NCBI RefSeq assembly: GCF_004359195.1
Contig: NZ_CP037954.1
Location: 620,001-684,000 of the forward strand
Reading direction: 5' to 3'
DNA from: Chryseobacterium salivictor
GTDB taxonomy: Bacteria; Bacteroidota; Bacteroidia; Flavobacteriales; Weeksellaceae
Length of the DNA stretch: 64,000 nt
The notes under the pieces are model-generated. The model did no database searches, had not been told where the DNA came from, and saw nothing but the letters and a program-made list of their open reading frames with translations. Both the position numbers and the translations under genes were made by a program. Position 1 is the stretch's first letter; every line of letters starts with the position of its first letter. Positions 1 to 9,520 of this stretch are shown piece by piece.

Positions 1-122
1 CCTCCTAATGGATAAGCGACATTCGGTTCTAAAAAGATGACGAAGAATTTATAAACTATTACCACGATTCCTAAAAGAACATAGAAAAATCCGGCAACTA
101 TGGAAAGCCAATTAAATATCAT
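1..122 (-). CDS. Partial small membrane protein (N-terminus only)
   Basis: An open frame begins at an ATG on the minus strand (bases 122-120) and runs off the left edge of the window. The visible 40 residues start MIFNWLSIVAGFFYVLLG and form one strongly hydrophobic segment followed by a short FLEPNVAYPLGG stretch, so this looks like an integral membrane protein. It lies downstream of and in the same direction as the exbB-exbD-tonB operon, but a hairpin separates it from tonB. No function can be given; the rest of the gene lies outside the window. Confidence 0.55.
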   Translation of the reverse strand, partial: MIFNWLSIVAGFFYVLLGIVVIVYKFFVIFLEPNVAYPLG

Positions 123-148
123 ATCCCACAAAACTACAAAAAAAATAA

Positions 149-174
149 AAAAGAGAAGCTTTCACTTCTCTTTT
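149..174 (-). terminator. Hairpin terminator after tonB
   Basis: A perfect 10-bp inverted repeat (AAAAGAGAAG / CTTCTCTTTT) with a 6-base loop. On the minus strand it is followed by a T-rich run, as expected for an intrinsic terminator at the end of the exbB-exbD-exbD-tonB transcript. Confidence 0.7.
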
Positions 175-195
175 CTATTCGTATAATTAAAAATC

Positions 196-1035
196 TTATT
201 CGAACTGCATTGTTAGAGGTAATCTGTAACGATATCTTACAGCTTGACCATTAATTTTTGCAGGAGACCATTTATTTTTTACAGACTTCACAGTTCGCAC
301 TGCTTCAGCGTTAAATGTTTTGTTAGGGCCGTCAGCTTTAACATCGGTAATTGAACCATCCCGTTCAACTACGAAAGTAATTGTTGTTTTCACAACACCT
401 TCATCCCCTTCCATTGCTCCGGTATCAAAATTGTTTTGAACACTGGATCTAAACTTGTTAATTCCACCCGGGAATTCAGCTAACTGCTCTACTTCCGTAT
501 AAACCTGCGTTTCTGAAACCTGAGGTTTTACTTCTACCGACTGCACCTTTCCGGTTGATGGAGGCGGTGGCGGCGGTGCATAAGCAGGAGCTTTCACTCC
601 TTCCTGAGCCACAACTCCTGTCGTTGTTTCCAACTGTTTTGAAATTGGCGGCGGTGGTGTCTCTACCTTAGGCGCTTTTACCGGCTCCGGCACTACGTTC
701 TGAATCACCTCAATTTTAGGTTCTTCTTTTGGTGGCGGTGGTGGCGGTGGCGGTGGTTCGTTGGGCGTTTCTATAATTTGCTCCTGTTCCGGAAGAATGT
801 CAATTAAATTGGCATTTACTTCTGTTGTTTCTTTCGCCGTCATTTGTTTTATTTTCATAATTACAAATGGGGTAATTGCGCAAACAAGGAATAAAACCGT
901 TCCGAAGATGAAAGCTTTGGTAAGGACTGATCTATAACTTGTTCTTAAATCAAATGCACCATACGCTTTATTTCTATTTTCAAATACAATCTCATCCAAG
1001 GTAGGAGTCGTATTGTAAGTGTGTTCATCTGCCAT
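196..1035 (-). CDS. tonB: Energy transducer TonB
   Basis: Periplasm-spanning protein that passes proton-motive force from ExbB/ExbD to TonB-dependent outer-membrane receptors such as the SusC proteins in this window. The cytoplasmic N-terminus carries the FENRNKAYGAFDLR stretch typical of Bacteroidota TonB. A single membrane segment lies at about residues 39-60, a proline-rich spacer with a run of nine prolines at about 94-130, and the C-terminal TonB domain (from LAEFPGGINKFR to the end) at about 187-279. At 279 aa it has normal length. It is the last gene of the operon, 30 bp after the second exbD, and is followed by a hairpin terminator. Confidence 0.92.
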   Translation of the reverse strand: MADEHTYNTTPTLDEIVFENRNKAYGAFDLRTSYRSVLTKAFIFGTVLFLVCAITPFVIMKIKQMTAKETTEVNANLIDILPEQEQIIETPNEPPPPPPPPPKEEPKIEVIQNVVPEPVKAPKVETPPPPISKQLETTTGVVAQEGVKAPAYAPPPPPPSTGKVQSVEVKPQVSETQVYTEVEQLAEFPGGINKFRSSVQNNFDTGAMEGDEGVVKTTITFVVERDGSITDVKADGPNKTFNAEAVRTVKSVKNKWSPAKINGQAVRYRYRLPLTMQFE

Positions 1036-1065
1036 TATTCTGTCTTTTAATATTAAACGTATCTT

Positions 1066-1635
1066 CTAGTTGGTCGGTTTAGCAGGAGCAGTTTTTGATT
1101 CCCCTACTTTTTTCTCATAAACAGCTTCTTCCCAAGGTTTAATATCGGTAATACCGTATATTTCATTTTTGGTAATGGCCATTTCATCTAGCATATCTAC
1201 GAAATTTTTATATACTGCATCGTCCGTTGGCTTAATGATCACCGTAAATTTGGCTGGATCTTTTGCTCTGGCTTTTGCCTGCTCGATTACTTTTGTAATC
1301 CCTTCTCTATCAAAAGTAGTTTCATTAAGAGTTGCTTCTGTAAGCTCATCTCTTGATAACTGGTGATAGAAAATCTTATTGTCTTTCCCTAAAATTATTG
1401 AAATAGAGTTTGATAAGTCAATTTCTGTATCAGGTGGTTTTTGGTTTTCTTTCGGTTTTGCCGGAAGACCTAAATCCATCACATTCGGTTTGTTAAAAGT
1501 GGTCACTAACATAAAGAATGTAATCAAAAGGAACGCCAAATCCACCATGGGGGTTAAATCTACGTGGGGTACCTGCTTTTTCGAGCGTACCTTTCCGCCT
1601 TTCCCGCTGTTGTCTTTTACTTGTACTTCTGCCAT
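1066..1635 (-). CDS. exbD: Biopolymer transporter ExbD (second copy)
   Basis: Component of the inner-membrane proton channel that drives TonB. After a short basic N-terminus, residues about 24-46 form the single membrane helix with the family motif VDLTPMVDLAFLLITFFML, including the aspartate expected to carry protons (MVD). The rest (about 140 residues) is the periplasmic domain. It starts 7 bp after the preceding exbD and 30 bp before tonB, so all are probably co-transcribed. Two different ExbD subunits in one operon is common in Bacteroidota, where a heteromeric complex is inferred. Confidence 0.9.
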   Translation of the reverse strand: MAEVQVKDNSGKGGKVRSKKQVPHVDLTPMVDLAFLLITFFMLVTTFNKPNVMDLGLPAKPKENQKPPDTEIDLSNSISIILGKDNKIFYHQLSRDELTEATLNETTFDREGITKVIEQAKARAKDPAKFTVIIKPTDDAVYKNFVDMLDEMAITKNEIYGITDIKPWEEAVYEKKVGESKTAPAKPTN

Positions 1636-1642
1636 TTCTTAA

Positions 1643-2245
1643 TTATTTTGCCACTTCCTGACTTGTTATTAACCAGAATTTCAAGAAATCAATATCTCTC
1701 AATCCTTCAAATAAAGATTTAACTTTAGGATACTCAGTGTCCACATCCCCTTTGATTGCTAATTTGTAATCAGGGTTGATGGCCAAACTTTGTTGTACCC
1801 AATCTATTAACTGTTTATTTGTACTATCCATAGGGATTCCCGTTTTGCTTTTAAAAGCTTTACGGTCTTCCTCTGAAAGATCCAAGAATCCTTTAAGTTG
1901 ATTCATCGGAACTCCAATTGACTGAACATTGGAAAAAGCAACTTTTTCCGGGTCAGTAAATTTCATACCATACTTCTCTCCCATTTTATCCAACAGAGCA
2001 ATTCGCTCGGTTCCGTTTTCAACTGGTGTAAAATAGAATCTTCCGTCCTGTGTGCTCAAAATAGTCATTAAACTCGCATCTGGAAGAAGCTTTTCAGATA
2101 TAGAAGATGGCGTGGTTATCGTCTCGATATCAGGTTTTGCAAACTGAGCCGTGAGGATAAAGAATGTAAGGAGTAGAAACGATACGTCGGTCATCGCCGT
2201 CATATCTACCCTTATATTATGTCTTTTTGGTTTGACTCTCGCCAT
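1643..2245 (-). CDS. exbD: Biopolymer transporter ExbD (first copy)
   Basis: Paralogue of the next gene. A basic N-terminus (MARVKPKRHNIRVDMT) leads into one membrane helix with the ExbD core AMTDVSFLLLTFFILTAQF at about residues 16-35, including the conserved aspartate, then a periplasmic domain to residue 200. It lies 78 bp after exbB and 7 bp before the second exbD. The two ExbD proteins are clearly diverged outside the membrane helix, which argues for distinct roles rather than recent duplication. Confidence 0.9.
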   Translation of the reverse strand: MARVKPKRHNIRVDMTAMTDVSFLLLTFFILTAQFAKPDIETITTPSSISEKLLPDASLMTILSTQDGRFYFTPVENGTERIALLDKMGEKYGMKFTDPEKVAFSNVQSIGVPMNQLKGFLDLSEEDRKAFKSKTGIPMDSTNKQLIDWVQQSLAINPDYKLAIKGDVDTEYPKVKSLFEGLRDIDFLKFWLITSQEVAK

Positions 2246-2323
2246 TGTAAATTATTTTTTATTAAACTTCTGTTTTTTTTGAGATTTTTTGAAATTCAAA
2301 TCATCTCTATCATTGCTGAATTC

Positions 2324-3193
2324 TTAGTGGAATTCGGCAAATGACTGCTGGATTGACATTGCGATTTCGTCAATTTTGAACGTTAATCCGTCAATCTTAG
2401 AAGTAAAATAGTTATAAAGAATAATTGCAACCGCAGATGTACCAATACCTAAAGCAGTATTTACTAACGCTTCAGAAATACCGATTGATAATGCAGCAGA
2501 ATCTGGAGTACCTCCACCAGAACCCAATGCGCTAAATGCTTTAATCATCCCGATTACTGTTCCCAATAGTGCTACCAAAGTTGCTACGGTACCCAAAGTA
2601 GAAAGAATCATCATGTTTTTCTCTAACATTGGCATTTCAAGAGTTGTAGCCTCTTCGATCGATTTGTTAAGTGCTACCATTTTCTGCTCTTTGTTCATGG
2701 TAGTATCATTGGATAATGCTTTGTAGGTGGTTAATCCTTCTTTCACTACATTTCCGATAGATCCTTCCTGTCTGTCGCATTCTTCGATTGCTTCATCAAC
2801 TTTGTTTTGATTCAATAATCTTCTTACAGTTAATACGAAATTATCAACGTCTCCTTTTCCTGTTGCTTTACCTAACACTAAAGCACGTTCGATTGAGAAT
2901 ACGATTACGATAATCATAAAAGAAATAAGAATAGGTACGATTGGTCCTCCCATGTAAATAACTCCCATAAAACCATTACCTGGGTGTAATTCTTTGGTTT
3001 CTAAACCTGAAAAAGCTACAGATGAAAGACCATCAAGCCTTGGGTCAGCTTTAAAATTACCTGGGTTACCTAATACAAAGATGTAAATAGCGATTCCTAT
3101 TAATATAAGAACAGGGATTATTAACGCCGGATTTAAACCTCCTAATTTTTTAGCAACTACTTGCTCCTCGTTGTTTGAAACATTCATTTCCAT
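2324..3193 (-). CDS. exbB: MotA/TolQ/ExbB proton channel family protein
   Basis: First gene of the TonB operon and the membrane scaffold of the ExbB-ExbD proton channel. The protein has an extra N-terminal membrane segment (about residues 23-41), a second at about 78-101, and the MotA/TolQ/ExbB core near the C-terminus, where LEKNMMILSTLGTVATLVAL and the following GTVIGMIKAF stretch mark two helices. At 289 aa it is longer than proteobacterial ExbB because of the N-terminal extension seen in Bacteroidota. No TAnnTTTG -7 box is evident in the 255 bp upstream, so its promoter is unassigned. Confidence 0.9.
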   Translation of the reverse strand: MEMNVSNNEEQVVAKKLGGLNPALIIPVLILIGIAIYIFVLGNPGNFKADPRLDGLSSVAFSGLETKELHPGNGFMGVIYMGGPIVPILISFMIIVIVFSIERALVLGKATGKGDVDNFVLTVRRLLNQNKVDEAIEECDRQEGSIGNVVKEGLTTYKALSNDTTMNKEQKMVALNKSIEEATTLEMPMLEKNMMILSTLGTVATLVALLGTVIGMIKAFSALGSGGGTPDSAALSIGISEALVNTALGIGTSAVAIILYNYFTSKIDGLTFKIDEIAMSIQQSFAEFH

Positions 3194-3448
3194 ACTAAAC
3201 TAAATTATAATTGTTATTTTAAATTTTCGAGTTGTAAAATAAAGTTAAAATATTTAATAATGCAAGTCTTTAAGGATCATTAAATTTAAATTTATGCAAT
3301 GTTACGATACATTAACATTGAATTATTGATAATAATTGAATTAAAAAATGATTATAATTTTCAATTTCAAAAATACCTTTAAAAAATCACACAAATTACA
3401 TGCACTTTTTTATGATTGCACCATAAAAATATTTTTCATTATTTATTT

Positions 3449-6262
3449 TCAGAGAACAATATTAATTATTTTTTTCGGTACAATGATTACTTTTTTTGGA
3501 TTATTTCCCTGTAATTGTTCCATTGTCCGATTATCAGCTAAAACTATTTCCTGAATTTCAGGTACTGATAACTCTGCGGAAAGACTTAATTTAAATCTCA
3601 TCTTCCCATTAAAACTCACCGGATATTCGATTTCATCTTCTATCAAAAACTTTTCTTCAAATTTGGGGAAAGGCGCAAACTCGATCGACCCGGTATGTCC
3701 TAATTTGCTCCACAACTCCTCTGCAACATGTGGAGCATACGGCGAAACAATAATTGCTAAAGATTCCAGGATATTTCTTTTATTGGTTTTCAGCTTCTGC
3801 AATTCGTTTACCGCAATCATAAACTGCGAAACTGAGGTGTTAAATGAAAAATTATCAATATCCGACACCACTTTTTTAATTAGTGTATGCAGGATTTTAT
3901 ATTCCTGTTTTGATGGTTCATCCTCTGAAACTTCGAAATCATCTCCATTAAAATAAAGGTTATAGAACTTTTTCAAAAATCCGTAAACCCCACTTAAGCC
4001 TTGGGTATTCCACGGTTTTGACTGCTCCAACGGACCAAGGAACATTTCATACAAACGCAGACAGTCTGCGCCATATTCGTCACAAATATCATCGGGATTT
4101 ACGACGTTGTATTTGGATTTGGACATTTTTTCGACCTCGCGTTCGCAAATGTATTTCCCATCTTCTAAGATAAATTCAGCATCAGCGTATTCTGGACGCC
4201 AGTTATTAAATTTCTCTGTATCGAGTTCATCGGTTCCTCCTTTTAATAAAGAAACATCAACATGGATTTTTTGAACCTGGTAATCTTTTGCTAAACCTTT
4301 AGAAACAAATTGGTTCGTTCCATCAATTCTTAAAACATACGCGCTCATCCCCAAAATCATTCCCTGATTAATCAGTTTTTTAAACGGTTCTTCATGATCA
4401 ATGTAACCACGGTCTTTCATAAACATATTCCAGAAACGGGAATACAGTAAATGTCCGGTGGCGTGTTCGCTTCCGCCAATATACAGATCGACCTGTCCCC
4501 AATAATCTGAAAGATTTTTATCGGTAAAGACTTCTTCGTTTTTAGGATCCATATATCTTAAGAAATACCATGAACTTCCTGCCCAACCCGGCATCGTGGA
4601 TAATTCTAAAGGAAAAACCTTTTCATCGTCGATCAGATCAGTCGAAACAATTTTCTGATTTGCTTCATCCCAGGCGAAATTTTTAGCGTTTCCTAAAGGT
4701 GGATCACCATCTTCAGTTGGAAGATATTTCTCAACGTCAGGTAATTCCAACGGCAACGCTGAAACCGGCAAAGTGTACGGCATTCCCTCTTTATAATAAA
4801 CAGGAACCGGTTCTCCCCAATATCTCTGGCGGGAAAAAATCGCATCCCGCTGTCGGTAATTGGTTGTCCTATGACCGATATTTCTCTTTTCAATCTCAGA
4901 GATAATTAATGATTTAGCGTCATCATATTTTAATCCATTTAAAAATTCTGAATTCACACAAACAGAATCTTTCGAATCAAAAGACTCTTCCTGAATATCA
5001 TTGTCATTTTCAATAACATTAATGATCGTCAAACCGAATTTTTTCGCAAAACGGTGATCGCGTTCGTCATGTGCAGGAACAGCCATTACCGCGCCTGTTC
5101 CATAACCCATCAACACATAATCAGAAATATAAACCGGCATCTCCTGATTGGTAAACGGATTCAAAGCATAACTTCCGGTGAATGCACCACTCACATTCTT
5201 CACGTCAGACATTCGGTCCCGCTCCGTTTTCTTAGAAGTCTGTTCGATATAATTTTCAACCTCTTCTTTTTGACTTTCTATCGTTAAGCTTTTAACCAAA
5301 GGATTCTCAGGTGCCAAAACCATAAAGGTTGCCCCGAAAATCGTATCTGGACGCGTGGTGAAAACGGAGATTTTTTCTGCAGAATCTTCAACACCGAAAG
5401 TCACCTGCGCACCCTGAGATTTTCCGATCCAGTATTCCTGCGCATCTTTCAGCGGTTGGGGCCAATCCAAAGAATTTAAACCTTGCAGTAATCTTTCAGA
5501 ATAGGCAGTGATTCTCATGCTCCACTGCATCATTTTCTTTTGAAAAACAGGAAAACCACCTCTTTCAGATTTCCCATCTTTTATCTCATCATTCGCCAAA
5601 ACAGTTCCTAAACCCGGACACCAATTTACAGTAGTTTCTGCACGGTAAGCTAAACGGTAGTTTAACAAAATATCCTGTTGATCCAGCTCAGAAGCACTTT
5701 TCCATTCTTCTGCAGTGAAATCTAACTGATCGTTTTGAACCGCTGATAAATTTTGAGTTCCGTGGTTTTCGAAATGACGAATCAATTCTTTAATATCTTC
5801 TGCTTTATCAGTCGTTTTATTATACCAGGAATCGAAAAGCTGAAGAAAAATCCATTGTGTCCACTTATAAAAAGAAGAATCTGAAGTTCTCACTTCTCTG
5901 CTCCAATCAAATGAAAAACCGATTTTACGCATTTGCTGTTCGTACCGCGTGATATTTTCTTCCGTTGTTACCGCAGGATGCTGACCGGTTTGTATCGCAT
6001 ATTGTTCCGCCGGAAGTCCAAAGGAATCGTAACCAATCGGATGCAGGACATTATAACCCTGATGCCTTTTATATCTCGCATAAATATCTGACGCGATATA
6101 ACCCAGCGGATGACCAACATGTAAACCCGCACCGGAAGGATAAGGAAACATATCCAAAACATAAAATTTCGGTTTATCAGTTGTATTTTCAGTTTTATAG
6201 GTTTGATTTTCTTCCCAGAATTTCTGCCACTTTTTGTCGATGGATTGATGGTCGTAAAACAT
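3449..6262 (-). CDS. leuS: Leucine--tRNA ligase
   Basis: Class I aminoacyl-tRNA synthetase that charges tRNA-Leu in the cytoplasm. The HIGH signature appears as HVGH within GLHVGHPLGY (near residue 48) and the KMSKS signature as EKMSKSKYN in the C-terminal half. An editing (CP1) domain lies between them, with DERDHRFAKKFG-type sequence. The family-typical N-terminus YDHQSIDKKWQKFW supports the chosen ATG. At 937 aa it is of normal length. It is monocistronic and divergent from the glycosyltransferase gene, with a TAAATTTG -7 box upstream. Confidence 0.97.
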   Translation of the reverse strand: MFYDHQSIDKKWQKFWEENQTYKTENTTDKPKFYVLDMFPYPSGAGLHVGHPLGYIASDIYARYKRHQGYNVLHPIGYDSFGLPAEQYAIQTGQHPAVTTEENITRYEQQMRKIGFSFDWSREVRTSDSSFYKWTQWIFLQLFDSWYNKTTDKAEDIKELIRHFENHGTQNLSAVQNDQLDFTAEEWKSASELDQQDILLNYRLAYRAETTVNWCPGLGTVLANDEIKDGKSERGGFPVFQKKMMQWSMRITAYSERLLQGLNSLDWPQPLKDAQEYWIGKSQGAQVTFGVEDSAEKISVFTTRPDTIFGATFMVLAPENPLVKSLTIESQKEEVENYIEQTSKKTERDRMSDVKNVSGAFTGSYALNPFTNQEMPVYISDYVLMGYGTGAVMAVPAHDERDHRFAKKFGLTIINVIENDNDIQEESFDSKDSVCVNSEFLNGLKYDDAKSLIISEIEKRNIGHRTTNYRQRDAIFSRQRYWGEPVPVYYKEGMPYTLPVSALPLELPDVEKYLPTEDGDPPLGNAKNFAWDEANQKIVSTDLIDDEKVFPLELSTMPGWAGSSWYFLRYMDPKNEEVFTDKNLSDYWGQVDLYIGGSEHATGHLLYSRFWNMFMKDRGYIDHEEPFKKLINQGMILGMSAYVLRIDGTNQFVSKGLAKDYQVQKIHVDVSLLKGGTDELDTEKFNNWRPEYADAEFILEDGKYICEREVEKMSKSKYNVVNPDDICDEYGADCLRLYEMFLGPLEQSKPWNTQGLSGVYGFLKKFYNLYFNGDDFEVSEDEPSKQEYKILHTLIKKVVSDIDNFSFNTSVSQFMIAVNELQKLKTNKRNILESLAIIVSPYAPHVAEELWSKLGHTGSIEFAPFPKFEEKFLIEDEIEYPVSFNGKMRFKLSLSAELSVPEIQEIVLADNRTMEQLQGNNPKKVIIVPKKIINIVL

Positions 6263-6283
6263 TTCTTGATTTTAATTAAGTCA

Positions 6284-6291
6284 CAAATTTA
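6284..6291 (-). promoter_or_regulatory. Bacteroidota-type -7 box for leuS
   Basis: On the minus strand this reads TAAATTTG, an exact match to the Bacteroidota -7 consensus TAnnTTTG, 22 bases upstream of the leuS ATG. A second match points the other way 38 bp further on, so this is a divergent promoter pair. Confidence 0.55.
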
Positions 6292-6329
6292 AGGTTTTGA
6301 AATGAATTTCTGAATGAAACTAATTATCG

Positions 6330-6337
6330 TAAATTTG
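6330..6337 (+). promoter_or_regulatory. Bacteroidota-type -7 box for the glycosyltransferase gene
   Basis: TAAATTTG matches TAnnTTTG and lies 21 bases before the ATG at 6359. It is the plus-strand partner of the leuS promoter. Confidence 0.5.
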
Positions 6338-6358
6338 AACCTTAAACTTTAAAACACA

Positions 6359-7111
6359 ATGCCCGAAGTTTCCATCATTACGCCCTGCTATAATTCTGCA
6401 AATTTCTTAGAAGAAACCATTCAGTCGGTGCTCAATCAAAAATTCACTGATTGGGAATGGTTGGTCACAGATGATTGTTCTTCGGATGATTCTGTGAAAA
6501 TAATCAAGAAAATTAATGATTCGCGAATTACCCTGACGGTCGCAGAAAGAAATGGTGGCGCTGGTCATGCCCGAAATTTATCTCTGGAAAAAGCCACAGG
6601 AAAATTCATTACTTTTTTAGATGCTGATGATTATTGGGAACCCGACTTTTTAGAGGAAATGGTTTCGTTTATGAAAAAAGAAAAAGCCGAACTCGCCTAT
6701 TCCAATTATGCGAGATGTGATAAGAGTTTAAATCCAAAAATAGCAGATTTTCAGGCAGACAAAGAGGTTACTTTTGATAACCTGTTAAAAACCTGTCGCT
6801 TATCTTTATTAAGTTCCATGTACGATTCTGAAAGAGTAGGCAAAGAATATTTCCCGGCTGGAAGCAAACGGGAAGATCATGTCATGTGGCTGAATTTATT
6901 AAAGAAAATTCCGGTCGGAAAACCATTGCCGAAAACCATGGCAAAATACAGAATGCACGCAAGCAGCATTTCCAGAAAAAAGACCAACATTATGAAAGAC
7001 CAGTATTTGGTGTATAAAGATTATATGCATTTTTCTACCTTAAAATCCTGGTATTACACGGCGAATTGGGCATTAAACGGATTTATGAAATACTCTAAAT
7101 TTTTTAATTAA
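6359..7111 (+). CDS. Family 2 glycosyltransferase
   Basis: Predicted GT-A fold sugar transferase that uses a nucleotide-sugar donor. The N-terminus has the classical GT2 start VSIITPCYNSANFLEETIQS, then DDCSSDDS, and a DxD-type metal/donor site in TFLDADDYW near residue 88. No membrane anchor is evident, and at 250 aa it is a compact single-domain enzyme. The acceptor is unknown; nearby waaA makes an envelope-glycan role plausible, but that is inference. Its stop codon overlaps the next start by one base (TAATG), suggesting translational coupling. Confidence 0.88.
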   Translation: MPEVSIITPCYNSANFLEETIQSVLNQKFTDWEWLVTDDCSSDDSVKIIKKINDSRITLTVAERNGGAGHARNLSLEKATGKFITFLDADDYWEPDFLEEMVSFMKKEKAELAYSNYARCDKSLNPKIADFQADKEVTFDNLLKTCRLSLLSSMYDSERVGKEYFPAGSKREDHVMWLNLLKKIPVGKPLPKTMAKYRMHASSISRKKTNIMKDQYLVYKDYMHFSTLKSWYYTANWALNGFMKYSKFFN

Positions 7112-7722
7112 TGGAATATTCAAAAGAATTTAAAGAAGCGATTTCAAATTTCACCTCTCAGGAAAAAGATAAATTGATTATCCGTTTGCTTAAAAAAGAC
7201 AGGATTTTATCGCACCGGCTTTATTTCGAACTCATCGATCCGGAAACTGCCGATGACAAGAGAAATCAAATGGAATCTCTCATCAAAAATGAAGTTTCGG
7301 TTGCCGTGAAAAAATTCGGACGAACCAAATATTTCCTGCCAGCGATTCGAAAAGTGAGCGCAAAAATAACAGAACATGTTAAGATTACAACGGATAAATT
7401 CGGCGAAGTTTCTTTAACGCTTTTATTAGTGAGTGAAACATTAAAACAAGCCCCAAAAACCGGTGATCACTACAAATTATATATTTATCTCCTTAATAAA
7501 ATATTCCGTTCTTTTGTTTTAACTAAAAAATTAGATCCTGATTATTATTTAGATTTACGGGAAATTTTTGAAGAAGTTCATCAGCAAATTGTAAAAAATA
7601 AAAGCCTGGAAGATCTCACGTTGCACAACGGATTATTTCTAAGTTGGTTCGATCCTGAAAACATTCCTGACCACATTGATTTAATTCTGAAAGGAATCAA
7701 GGCAGAAGGATTATTGCGCTGA
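7111..7722 (+). CDS. Hypothetical protein, DUF6155-like
   Basis: A 203-aa soluble protein with no signal peptide or membrane segment. It is rich in Lys, Glu and Leu and looks all-helical. The N-terminus (MEYSKEFKEAISNFTSQEKD, then IIRLLKKD) resembles the DUF6155 family of Bacteroidota as I remember it; this needs a profile search. It shares one base with the end of the glycosyltransferase gene, so the two are probably one transcript. No catalytic motif is visible and no function is proposed. Confidence 0.6.
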   Translation: MEYSKEFKEAISNFTSQEKDKLIIRLLKKDRILSHRLYFELIDPETADDKRNQMESLIKNEVSVAVKKFGRTKYFLPAIRKVSAKITEHVKITTDKFGEVSLTLLLVSETLKQAPKTGDHYKLYIYLLNKIFRSFVLTKKLDPDYYLDLREIFEEVHQQIVKNKSLEDLTLHNGLFLSWFDPENIPDHIDLILKGIKAEGLLR

Positions 7723-7735
7723 GAAAAATTTTACG

Positions 7736-8986
7736 CTATTGTTTAAGCTGATGCTTTTTCACAATCTGTTCAAGAATAATTTCGGAAGCTATTGGCTGTT
7801 CTTCAATAAAATTCCGGGCATTATTTCCCATCTTTTTTAAACCGGCATCATCTTTTAACAAACCTAATAAATAAGGAGCGGCAAAAAATTCGTCTTCAAA
7901 AGATTGCCCACCGTTTCTGGCAATAAGCTCGTCAGCTTCCGGATTTTTCGTGTATTGATTTCCGAAGAAAACGGGAATTCCGAAAGTGGCTGCTTCTAAA
8001 ATATTGTGAAGCCCTTTTGAATGAAAACCACCGCCAACCACTGCTAAATCACCGTAAGAATACAATTTGGAAAGCAGTCCGATACAATCGATAATCAGCA
8101 CTTTTACATTTAAGAAGCGTACAGATTCTTTGTCGGTAATCTGGGAATAAAGAATCGCCGCCGGAAATAATGTTTTCAAATGAGCGACCCTTTTTAAATC
8201 GTGAGGTGCGATAATTATCTTCACGTCTTTATTTTTTGCAGCGATAATTTCTGCCAGCCGTTCTTCCGCCTCCCAGGAACTTCCAAAGATAACCGTTTTG
8301 TGACCTTGCGTAAACTCGCCGATAAAATCCACCGAATTATCTCTCTCGCGCAGCTTGCGAACCCTGTCGTACCGGGTATCTCCTGTGGTCATCGAATTAC
8401 TCAAGCCAATTCCCTTCGCCAGCGCAGTTGAATGTCTGGTTTGATGGAAAAAGAAATCCACATTTTTTTTCAGCTGTTTTGCAAACCAACCTCCATAGAC
8501 TTTAAAGAAAATTTGTGTTTCATAAAACAACGCCGAGACAACGTATATTTCTGCTCCCTGCTTTTTCAGTTCTTCTAAAAGATGATACCAATAATCATAT
8601 TTTACGGTAAAGAAAATAGCTGTTTTAAAATTTGAAGTAAACTCTTTCACCCATTTCTCGGTATCGAAAGGAAGATAACAAATCACGTCGGCAACCGTAT
8701 CTTTTTTAATGAGATTCTCGTAACCCGATGGTGAGAAAAAGGTAATTAAAATTTTATGATCAGGATATTGATCCTTCAATTTTTCCAGGACAGGAAGTCC
8801 CTGTTCATATTCTCCCAAACTCGCGGCATGCATCCAGATTACGTGATCTTCCGGAGAGAATTCAGCCTTCACCAAATCACAACTCTGCCTTCTTCCGGCC
8901 AAACCTTTTTTTAATTTATAATTAAAAACGGCTCCAATTCTCATGAAGGAAATCAGCAAACGGATGAAAAGGTTGTAAAAAAACAT
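7736..8986 (-). CDS. waaA: 3-deoxy-D-manno-octulosonic acid (Kdo) transferase
   Basis: Membrane-associated GT-B enzyme that adds Kdo from CMP-Kdo to lipid A precursor in LPS synthesis. An N-terminal hydrophobic anchor (FFYNLFIRLLISFM) is followed by the Kdo-transferase N-domain with VIWMHAASLGEYEQG, in which the conserved acidic residue of the family sits (SLGE). The C-terminal donor domain has the GGGFHSKGLHNILEAATFG block (about residues 310-330). At 416 aa it has normal length. It overlaps the stop of the upstream membrane-protein gene by one base, so the two are likely co-translated. Confidence 0.9.
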   Translation of the reverse strand: MFFYNLFIRLLISFMRIGAVFNYKLKKGLAGRRQSCDLVKAEFSPEDHVIWMHAASLGEYEQGLPVLEKLKDQYPDHKILITFFSPSGYENLIKKDTVADVICYLPFDTEKWVKEFTSNFKTAIFFTVKYDYWYHLLEELKKQGAEIYVVSALFYETQIFFKVYGGWFAKQLKKNVDFFFHQTRHSTALAKGIGLSNSMTTGDTRYDRVRKLRERDNSVDFIGEFTQGHKTVIFGSSWEAEERLAEIIAAKNKDVKIIIAPHDLKRVAHLKTLFPAAILYSQITDKESVRFLNVKVLIIDCIGLLSKLYSYGDLAVVGGGFHSKGLHNILEAATFGIPVFFGNQYTKNPEADELIARNGGQSFEDEFFAAPYLLGLLKDDAGLKKMGNNARNFIEEQPIASEIILEQIVKKHQLKQ

Positions 8987-9471
8987 TAATGGGTAAGGTT
9001 TTGCGAACCGGTTCTTTTAGCAATCCGAACAGAGTAAGCCACCATGGTGATTACTCCTAAAAAAAGAACAACGATCAGATAATTGTTAATTGGGCTTAAA
9101 GCATCATTTTCGCCTAATCCGATAGAGACACTTTCGTAAGTAATGACGGTCAAAAGCAACATAACTATCAGCTGGAAAACGCTCAGTGTTCTCTCTGCCT
9201 TTCGGGTCTTCTTTTTATTGTTTTTAGGCATTTTCAGAAAAAGAGAATTGATGATTTTCGTGAGATAAAAATTCAGTAAATAAATAAAAGAAGCAACTGC
9301 CGCGAAAAGCCAGATCAGTATCCGAGGCACAAAAAAGCTCGGTTTTTCATCCCATCCTAAACGCACAGGAACTGACACAGGCAAACTTCGGAAATTCATA
9401 AAAATATAATCCCAGATAAAAATCAACAGACAAAAAGCGATAATTTGCAGATAAAAGGGTAGTTTTTTCAT
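8986..9471 (-). CDS. Four-helix integral membrane protein of unknown function
   Basis: A 161-aa protein with about four hydrophobic segments (residues about 5-25, 48-70, 98-118 and 130-150) and a basic loop around residues 80-95 (KMPKNNKKKTRKAER). The stretch LPVSVPVRLGWDEKPS in the first loop resembles the DUF1648 domain found in SdpI-like proteins, as recalled rather than searched. The stop codon overlaps the waaA start by one base (TAATG), so it may be transcribed with waaA. No function can be assigned. Confidence 0.6.
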   Translation of the reverse strand: MKKLPFYLQIIAFCLLIFIWDYIFMNFRSLPVSVPVRLGWDEKPSFFVPRILIWLFAAVASFIYLLNFYLTKIINSLFLKMPKNNKKKTRKAERTLSVFQLIVMLLLTVITYESVSIGLGENDALSPINNYLIVVLFLGVITMVAYSVRIAKRTGSQNLTH

Positions 9472-9520
9472 GATGATTAAAAATAAATAGCGAGCCCTAA
9501 ATTAAGCATTATATTTTTTT

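Noticed and set aside
1169-1642. Plus-strand frames opposite exbD
   Set aside because: Antisense shadows of a clear ExbD gene; no independent coding support.
3348-3554. Plus-strand 68-codon frame beside leuS
   Set aside because: AT-rich, overlaps the end of leuS, and its composition (poly-Ile/Phe) is that of a random frame.
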